Positions 15,040 to 20,459 of a DNA stretch of 20,459 bases are shown here, in pieces. The stretch is from Lachnospiraceae bacterium. Lineage in GTDB: Bacteria; Bacillota; Clostridia; Lachnospirales; Lachnospiraceae. A program made the translations under genes and the position numbers. The notes beneath the pieces were generated by a model. That model ran no database searches. It had not been told where the DNA came from and saw only the letters and a list, made by a program, of their open reading frames with translations. Every line of letters begins with the position of its first letter. Position 1 is the stretch's first letter. The DNA is taken from NCBI GenBank assembly GCA_003979345.1, contig RYVZ01000045.1:1-20459 (forward strand). The letters run 5' to 3'.

Positions 15040-16071
15040 CTACTCCTCAACTACGATTGCGACATAATCGTCAGGAATCGTAACACCTAATTCCTCGCAG
15101 ATTGCCGCATTGTATTTCTTTGTCACATTCGGCGCATACTGAATCTCCATCGTGGAGATATCCGCACCGTTTACCAAAACTTCATATGCCATCTTTCCGG
15201 TTGCATATCCTATATCATAGTAACTGATGGAAAGCGTAGCAACACCGCAGCCTTTACAGATACCCTCTTCACCCGCGATAACAGGCACCTTTGCCGCAAG
15301 GCAGATATTATTGATCGCTTCCGTATAAGCCGCCAACGTATTATCTGTAGGGATATAGATCACGTCGCACTCCTGAACCGCTGCGCTCGCGATCGTCTGG
15401 ATCTCATTGGAGTCCGCCGCCGTATACTCTTTATATGCAATTCCGTCTGCAGTCAGATATTCCGCAAATTTCTCTGCCTGATAAGCGGAATTGGGCTCGG
15501 CGGAACAATAAAGAATGCCGACCGTCTGCACATCGGGAAACAGCTCGAGCAGCATCTTCTCCTGTTCGTCGAGCGGCGCCAAATCCGACGTTCCGGAAAT
15601 GTTTACGCCCGTTGCTCCCGTCCAGTCCGCAATGTCAAGCGCTTCCGCATAGTCCGTAATGGAAGTTCCCAAAATAGGAATATCCGCCGTTGCAGATGCC
15701 GCCGCCTGAAGCGGTGATGTCGCATTCGCAAGAATCAGATCCACCTTGTCCGCTACAAACGCATTACAGATCGTACCCGCGTTCGTCTGCTCGTTCTGCG
15801 CATTCTGAAAGACAAATTCCACATTCTCCCCCAGCAGTTCTTTTAGCGCATCCTCAAAACCTTTCGTCGCCTGATCAAGCGCTTCATGCTCCACCAACTG
15901 GCAAATCCCGATCACATATTTCTTATCTCCAGAAGCACTGTCGCCCCCTGATGTACTGCTTCCGTTTCCGGATGAGCTGCCCCCGTCCGATCCACAGCCG
16001 GCAAGCACGGACATTCCCATAACAGACGCCATCGCCAGTGCGAATAACTTTTTCCGCATTTTCTTCATCAT
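15040..16071 (-). CDS. ABC transporter substrate-binding lipoprotein (TrpX-like, ABC_sub_bind family)
   Basis: 343 residues. The signal peptide ends in the lipobox LAGC (C26), followed by a Gly/Ser/Asp-rich tether (27-49). The rest has the two-lobe fold of the ABC_sub_bind family: VIGICQLVEHEALDQATKGF, DLILANATSPLQAA, PILGTSITDY, VGILYCSAEPNS and VPVIAGEEG. Streptococcal relatives (TrpX) have been linked to tryptophan uptake; other members are of unknown specificity. The start is a double ATG; GGAGG is 3 bases from the first (16071) and 6 from the second (16068), so the second may be used. A strong promoter lies 66-94 bases upstream. The leader of about 60 bases is too short for a T-box. Confidence 0.9.
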   Translation of the reverse strand: MMKKMRKKLFALAMASVMGMSVLAGCGSDGGSSSGNGSSTSGGDSASGDKKYVIGICQLVEHEALDQATKGFEDALKELLGENVEFVFQNAQNEQTNAGTICNAFVADKVDLILANATSPLQAAASATADIPILGTSITDYAEALDIADWTGATGVNISGTSDLAPLDEQEKMLLELFPDVQTVGILYCSAEPNSAYQAEKFAEYLTADGIAYKEYTAADSNEIQTIASAAVQECDVIYIPTDNTLAAYTEAINNICLAAKVPVIAGEEGICKGCGVATLSISYYDIGYATGKMAYEVLVNGADISTMEIQYAPNVTKKYNAAICEELGVTIPDDYVAIVVEE

Positions 16072-16136
16072 AATCCTCCTCTATCCGCCTCCTGCGCTTT
16101 AGCACACGAAAGCATTAACGTGTTTAAGCTTTTTCT

Positions 16137-16165
16137 ACTATAAAAGAGTTTACGAAAAAAGTCAA
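16137..16165 (-). promoter_or_regulatory. Strong promoter of the TrpXYZ-type transporter operon
   Basis: Minus strand: TTGACT (16165-16160), a 17-bp spacer, TATAGT (16142-16137). Each hexamer matches consensus at 5/6. Transcription would start near 16130. The -35 is only 12 bases beyond the SGNH esterase stop codon. Confidence 0.8.
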
Positions 16166-16177
16166 TACGGATTCCGC

Positions 16178-17374
16178 TTACCAATTCATGAATTCCTTTA
16201 TTTTCTGTGTGAGAAGCGCCGCTGTCTTTTGATGTGTCCGCTTACTCGGATGAAAGTCTGCGCCAATACCATCCACCTCATCCTGTTCCGGCAGCACCAG
16301 ATACGCCGTCTTTACGTCAGGATGTGCGACAGCGAAACGCGCCATCTGCTTCTCCTCCTCCTCACACAGATTCTGCCCCAGTACGCCGAGCGTACAGAGG
16401 ATCGCCGCCTGCGGATTCTTTCTATGTATCTCTTCTAAAAAAGCATAATACTTTTCTGCAAAGTAAGCCTGACGCTCCGGTATCTTTCTGACATAACTGT
16501 CGTCATTTGTCCCTAAATGAAGAACGACCAGTTCCGGTTCATATTGTGCAGTGTCCCACTCTGCAAGCGACAGCCCTAATCTCTCACACAGCCGTCTGTC
16601 CCGATACGGATACAATTCGGGCATCAGGATTTCTTCAAGCGGTTCATTCACATCCTCTGGCACCCAGTTCGTGATCACGCCGATACCGCTCCATGCCACA
16701 AGCTGATAATCCGCATTCAAAGCATTTGCGGTCAAAACCGCATAAGCCTCTTCAGGGTTTTCCTGAGATGTTGTAAATGTATCCTTATTTAAGACACCCT
16801 CGTTCCCGTACCCGCATGTGATCGAATCCCCGATCACTTCCATGCGATGGGGACGGGCAGGAGTCTTTATGATACTTATGTCATTTTTTACTTCCTGTGC
16901 CGTTTCATCCTGCCCGATATCTTTCCCGGCATCATCGTTCCCCGCAGCGCCATTCTTCACGGCATCCTGCCCCATTACATCTTTCTTCACGGCGTCCTGC
17001 CCGGCGCATCCGCCCCGCAGAATCTCGAATTCCTTTACGCCGACAAGCCCAAACGCCGCCTCAGACATTTTTACAAGCCGGAGCTTTACCCTGCGTTCCC
17101 GCTCTTCGTGAAAGATTACAAAGGTTTCCTCCGGTTTTGTCAACGCCTGACGCAAAACAGGCTGTTTCTGGTCATCCAGATAAACTGCAAACCATCCGAG
17201 ATGGCACTCCTCCATTACGGTTTCATCCGTACACATTGTCACACTGATATGATCCGCAATTGTCTCAAATTCCAGATAGGAAGCCGAAAATCCAAGATAG
17301 AGGACGTCACGCATCTGCGTTGTCCTTCCCATGATCTTCATCGTCCTGCTGTCCGGCTTTACTTTCATTTTCAC
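16178..17374 (-). CDS. CE2-like SGNH/GDSL esterase with N-terminal beta-sandwich domain
   Basis: 398 residues from GTG 17374 (ATG 17368 is the alternative; AAAAGGA is 4 and 10 bases away). No signal peptide, so cytoplasmic. Residues about 10-120 look like the jelly-roll domain that precedes the catalytic domain in carbohydrate esterase family 2. Residues 121-165 are a low-complexity linker with repeated GQDAVK. Residues 175-398 are an SGNH hydrolase: GDSITCGYG (182-190, nucleophile S184), G230 in WSGIG, GTND (288-291), and GADFHPS (371-377, catalytic D373/H375). CE2 enzymes remove acetyl groups from sugars or oligosaccharides; the substrate here is inferred. It follows the FtsX-like gene by 73 bases, probably in the same transcript. 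Confidence 0.85.
   Translation of the reverse strand: MKMKVKPDSRTMKIMGRTTQMRDVLYLGFSASYLEFETIADHISVTMCTDETVMEECHLGWFAVYLDDQKQPVLRQALTKPEETFVIFHEERERRVKLRLVKMSEAAFGLVGVKEFEILRGGCAGQDAVKKDVMGQDAVKNGAAGNDDAGKDIGQDETAQEVKNDISIIKTPARPHRMEVIGDSITCGYGNEGVLNKDTFTTSQENPEEAYAVLTANALNADYQLVAWSGIGVITNWVPEDVNEPLEEILMPELYPYRDRRLCERLGLSLAEWDTAQYEPELVVLHLGTNDDSYVRKIPERQAYFAEKYYAFLEEIHRKNPQAAILCTLGVLGQNLCEEEEKQMARFAVAHPDVKTAYLVLPEQDEVDGIGADFHPSKRTHQKTAALLTQKIKEFMNW
16953..17000 (-). repeat. 30-bp-period repeat in the SGNH esterase linker
   Basis: ttcttcacggc(a/g)tcctgccc occurs from 16953 and from 16983, a 30-bp period (10 codons). It encodes two GQDAVKx-type units in the linker between the beta-sandwich and SGNH domains. 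More decayed units flank it. Confidence 0.7.
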
Positions 17375-17447
17375 CCCGTCCTTTTCCTTTTTGCACTTCC
17401 GTGTTTTCCTTTGTTTCCCAGTGCTTTCTTAATTCCATACCCGCGCA

Positions 17448-20400
17448 TTATTCGATAGATTTCAGCGACTCTGCCATGTTGATCTTTTGCAATTTGATAT
17501 ACATTACGCCATTCACCAGCATAGCAAATAGAAATGTAAGCGCGATACCAAATACATAAGACCACGGCGTGATCTGCACCTGAAAATTCACCGTATCAAT
17601 ATCGATCTTGTTCATGACAAAACGATGCAGCCAGACGCCGAGCGGAATCCCCGCGACCGCACCGATTCCGGTCAGGATCAGATTCTCCCGGAATACATAT
17701 GCCGCCGTCTCGCCCGGATAAAAACCCAGCACTTTAATCGTTGCGATCTCGCGGATACGCTCTGTGATATTGATATTGGTAAGATTATACAATACAATAA
17801 ATGCCAGCGCAGCCGCACAGAAAATCACAAGAACCACGATATAGTTAAGGCTTGACATCATACTTGTAAACCGCTGTTTCATATCTTCAGAAATCGTCAT
17901 GGAAGCGGTATTTTCATGATTCATGATCCTTGCCCCTGCCTCATAGACATCCTGTCCTTCCGCTACATTGCACCACATATTCTTATATTCCGGTTTCCTG
18001 CCGATTTGGGTCTCATAGGTTTCCGCACTGATGTAAACATAATTAAACACATAATTCGTGCATATGCCGCTGATTTTGACCTGCAGTTCCCTCATATCCC
18101 CGTCTCTGAGCATCACGGTATCTCCAACACGTACACCCAGTTTTTTCGCATACTTGGAAGAAATGACCGCCTCGCCACCCCCCGGATAAGAAATGGCATT
18201 TCCCTTCTCGTCAAACAAATGCAGCATCTCTGTAATCTGCTCCGTGTCTTCAGGCACGATCAGGTCGACCGACTTTGTGGCACGATTATAGGAAACATCT
18301 ACCGACGCCTGCATATAATAAAGACTGCTCTCCAGCATCCCCTGCGTATCTTCGATAAGTTCCTGTCTCTCCGTCTCATCCGGCGCCTCTCGAAATACGA
18401 CAGCAATGTCATAAATCAGAATATGATCATACTGCTGCGTCACAACATCGGCAATGGAATCCTTGATGCCAAGTCCCGTAAGGAGCAGCGCCATACAGCC
18501 TCCGACTCCGAGGACCATCATAAAGAAGCGCTTCTTGTAGCGAAATACATTACGAGCCGAAACCTTATGCAGAAATTTCATTCGCTTCCACAGAAACGGA
18601 ATATACTCTAAAAAGATCCGCTTGCCCGCCTTTGGCGCCTTCGGCCGCATGAGCTGCGCGGCAACGCTTCCAAGCTCAATACGACATGACAGCCATGTCG
18701 TACCGATAGAGCAGATCAGTGAAACAACAACTGATATACACGCAAGCGGCACATCAAGCAGATATCCGCTGCCTCCGACCGAATACATGATCCCGTATAC
18801 CGTCCAGATCACGCTGGGAAACAGCCAGCTTCCGATTAAAAATCCAGCGATACAACCAATCATGGCCGCGCTGCCTGAATAAAACATATATTTTCCCATG
18901 ATCGCCGCTTTGCTGTAGCCAAGCGCCTTGAGCACACCGATCTGCGTGCGCTGTTCCTCCACCATGCGGTTCATGGTCGTAATACATACAAGTGCCGCGA
19001 CCAGAAAGAAGAACGCGGGAAATACATTCGCAATGCCTTCCACAATACTTGCATCATTCTCGAAGCTGACATATCCGATATTCTCATTCCGTGTCAGCAC
19101 GTAAGCCAATGGTCTTTCCAGTCTTCTCAGCTCATAGACCGCATCATCGATCTCCTTTTGAGCGTCCGCTGTTTTTTCCTCATATTCAACAAGACCCTCC
19201 TCATATTCCGTCCACCTTTTATCGATCTCCGCCTGTGCCTCATGCAGCCGCACATAGGCATCCGAAATATCCCATAATCCATCCTGAACCTGCGCAAGCT
19301 GACTCTGTAACGATGCGCGCTGCTCTATAAGCGCAGTCAGGTTTGTCTGAAGCGTCTCTATTGTCTGCGTCACTTCCTGTATCTGCTGCCGAAACTGTTC
19401 CATCTGATCCTGCAATACCGCAAGCTGTTCTGGCGTCAGCTGGTCCGTTCCCTCCTGACCCTGCAGTGCCGCAAGCTGTTCCGGCGTCAGCTGGCCCATT
19501 CCCTCCTGACCCTGCAGTGCCGCAAGCTGTTCCGGCGTCAGCTGACCCATTCCCAACTGACCCTGCAGTGCCGCAAGCTGTTCCGGCGTCAGCTGACCCA
19601 TTCCCTGTTGTATCTGCTCCTGCATCTGTTGAAGCTGGGAAAGACCTTCCTGTGCAGCTGCGAGCGCTTCTTCCAGCTGCTGTATACCATCATTGACCTG
19701 AGCGATTCCTTTCGTAAGTGCCGATTGTGCATCCGTCAGCTCCGCCTCCTGCTCTGTAAGCAGCTGTGTATTATCATTGATCTCCTGCTGCCCCTTCGTC
19801 AGTTCATCGAATGCATCGGCAAGCTCCGCTTCTGCTTTGAGGGATTCCTCATTTAATTTCTGCTGGGCATCATCGATTTCTTTTCTCGCATCGCCGACAA
19901 TCGTATCATATCTGCGGTCATTCGCCGCATTGAGTTCATCCTCCATCTCATCCTGATGGGCATCCACTTCCTCTTGATATGCATCAGAATGAATCTCCAA
20001 ATCAGAATTCAGTTTTACATAAAGCTCCGAATAATAATCAAAGTGAAATCCCTCTTTTGGCGCATAAATAAAACAGGACACAACGCCGTTGCCAACAGAA
20101 GTATTCCCCCTCTCAAAATTGAGATATGCCGGAGAAGAAACCGTGCCTACGATCGTATATTCCCGATAAGCAAGAAGCTCCAGCGTACTCTCGCTGTTAT
20201 CTTCCGAAACATATAATTTCTGCCCGATGGCTTCCTCAGAAAAAGCACGCTCGTCAACCACGCACTCATCCGCAGCCTCCGGCATCCTGCCTGCACGCAG
20301 CTCCAATGTATTCAGATTCTGCGTGAGAGAATGCATATGCGCAACACGCACCGCCTCATCCTCGCCAAAAAGATAGATCACATCGGCAAAAACAGCGCCT

Positions 20401-20459
20401 TCCGCTGCCCGGACAGCTTCAAGCGCCGCAAACGAATCCACATCCTGCTGCTCCAGGCC
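17448..20459 (-). CDS. FtsX/MacB-type ABC transporter permease with long coiled coil (5' end outside the window)
   Basis: The open frame runs off the window end; 1003 residues are visible and the N-terminal membrane helix is missing. Visible residues 1-150 are an extracellular domain. About 160-450 are a Gln/Glu-rich coiled coil, broken at 283-350 by four 17-residue repeats. A membrane segment at about 473-497 starts the first FtsX domain, which includes RTQIGVLKALGYSKAAI. A second half begins near 620 with a membrane segment at about 648-668, an extracellular domain, and the C-terminal FtsX domain (866-1003) with IREIATIKVLGFYPGE. Permeases of this build work with a separate MacB-type ATPase, presumably upstream beyond the window, and transmit ATP-driven movement outward rather than always moving a solute. 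Export, peptide resistance and cell-wall hydrolase control are all possible. Confidence 0.88.
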   Translation of the reverse strand, partial: GLEQQDVDSFAALEAVRAAEGAVFADVIYLFGEDEAVRVAHMHSLTQNLNTLELRAGRMPEAADECVVDERAFSEEAIGQKLYVSEDNSESTLELLAYREYTIVGTVSSPAYLNFERGNTSVGNGVVSCFIYAPKEGFHFDYYSELYVKLNSDLEIHSDAYQEEVDAHQDEMEDELNAANDRRYDTIVGDARKEIDDAQQKLNEESLKAEAELADAFDELTKGQQEINDNTQLLTEQEAELTDAQSALTKGIAQVNDGIQQLEEALAAAQEGLSQLQQMQEQIQQGMGQLTPEQLAALQGQLGMGQLTPEQLAALQGQEGMGQLTPEQLAALQGQEGTDQLTPEQLAVLQDQMEQFRQQIQEVTQTIETLQTNLTALIEQRASLQSQLAQVQDGLWDISDAYVRLHEAQAEIDKRWTEYEEGLVEYEEKTADAQKEIDDAVYELRRLERPLAYVLTRNENIGYVSFENDASIVEGIANVFPAFFFLVAALVCITTMNRMVEEQRTQIGVLKALGYSKAAIMGKYMFYSGSAAMIGCIAGFLIGSWLFPSVIWTVYGIMYSVGGSGYLLDVPLACISVVVSLICSIGTTWLSCRIELGSVAAQLMRPKAPKAGKRIFLEYIPFLWKRMKFLHKVSARNVFRYKKRFFMMVLGVGGCMALLLTGLGIKDSIADVVTQQYDHILIYDIAVVFREAPDETERQELIEDTQGMLESSLYYMQASVDVSYNRATKSVDLIVPEDTEQITEMLHLFDEKGNAISYPGGGEAVISSKYAKKLGVRVGDTVMLRDGDMRELQVKISGICTNYVFNYVYISAETYETQIGRKPEYKNMWCNVAEGQDVYEAGARIMNHENTASMTISEDMKQRFTSMMSSLNYIVVLVIFCAAALAFIVLYNLTNINITERIREIATIKVLGFYPGETAAYVFRENLILTGIGAVAGIPLGVWLHRFVMNKIDIDTVNFQVQITPWSYVFGIALTFLFAMLVNGVMYIKLQKINMAESLKSIE
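19410..19613 (-). repeat. 51-bp tandem repeat, four copies, in the coiled coil of the FtsX-like gene
   Basis: Four adjacent 51-bp units begin at 19410, 19461, 19512 and 19563. Each encodes 17 residues of the type GQLTPEQLAALQGQEGM. The units are nearly identical at DNA level, so expansion is recent. The period is a multiple of three, so copy change would alter only the stalk length. Confidence 0.92.

Noticed and set aside
16072..16136. T-box or riboswitch in front of the TrpX-like gene
   Set aside because: The predicted leader is only about 60 bases and no T-box sequence or specifier stem is seen.
19410..19613. Possible CRISPR array (regular repeats); also considered for 12090-12278
   Set aside because: The units are directly adjacent with no unique spacers and are in frame within coding sequence; no cas genes are present.
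19343..19696. Plus-strand open frame rich in Pro/Ala repeats opposite the FtsX-like gene
   Set aside because: It is the antisense image of the 51-bp coding repeats.

Overview
The window looks like the chromosome of a Gram-positive gut-type anaerobe, most plausibly a Lachnospiraceae-like member of Clostridia. The evidence is strong AGGAGG ribosome sites, lipoprotein signal peptides, a transketolase split into two genes, LacI/MarR regulators, and a starch-binding CBM26 surface protein next to a maltodextrin ABC transporter. The genus is inference. No rRNA, tRNA, CRISPR array, transposase or phage gene was seen.

Region 1 (1-7790, plus strand) is a starch/maltodextrin utilisation locus. It holds a membrane-anchored protein with three CBM26-like modules and no catalytic domain, a MalE-type lipoprotein, two MalF/MalG-type permeases, a cytoplasmic GH13 neopullulanase/cyclomaltodextrinase-like enzyme and a LacI-family regulator. 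The likely logic is that the surface protein holds starch or dextrin near the cell, the ABC transporter imports oligosaccharides, GH13 cleaves them inside, and the LacI protein senses a sugar and acts at CCGG-centred dyads upstream of the first gene. No MalK-type ATPase is encoded here. Hairpin-rich intergenic segments follow malG and lacI and resemble each other.

Region 2 (7791-10408, minus strand) carries the C- and N-terminal halves of transketolase, overlapping by one base behind a good promoter, and an unrecognised 228-residue membrane protein.

Region 3 (10494-12656, plus strand) is a membrane-anchored DUF885-type putative metallopeptidase with a seven-copy 27-bp in-frame repeat inside its catalytic domain. 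It converges on a MarR regulator, and the two genes share a TTAA that gives both stop codons.

Region 4 (12653-20459, minus strand), in order of transcription: an FtsX/MacB-type permease with a long coiled coil (5' end outside the window), a CE2/SGNH-like esterase, a TrpXYZ-type ABC importer (lipoprotein, permease, ATPase) behind a strong promoter, and marR. The marR gene has its own promoter at the end of the ATPase gene, with dyads at the predicted start of transcription and tandem repeats in its leader.

One theme runs across the window. Short tandem repeats occur in four unrelated genes (36, 27, 30 and 51 bp periods, all multiples of three) and in the marR leader (32 bp). No radically new system is evident. 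The most noteworthy items are the stand-alone CBM26 surface protein, the dyad pair upstream of it, the shared intergenic hairpin family, the marR control region and the repeat-expanded proteins.
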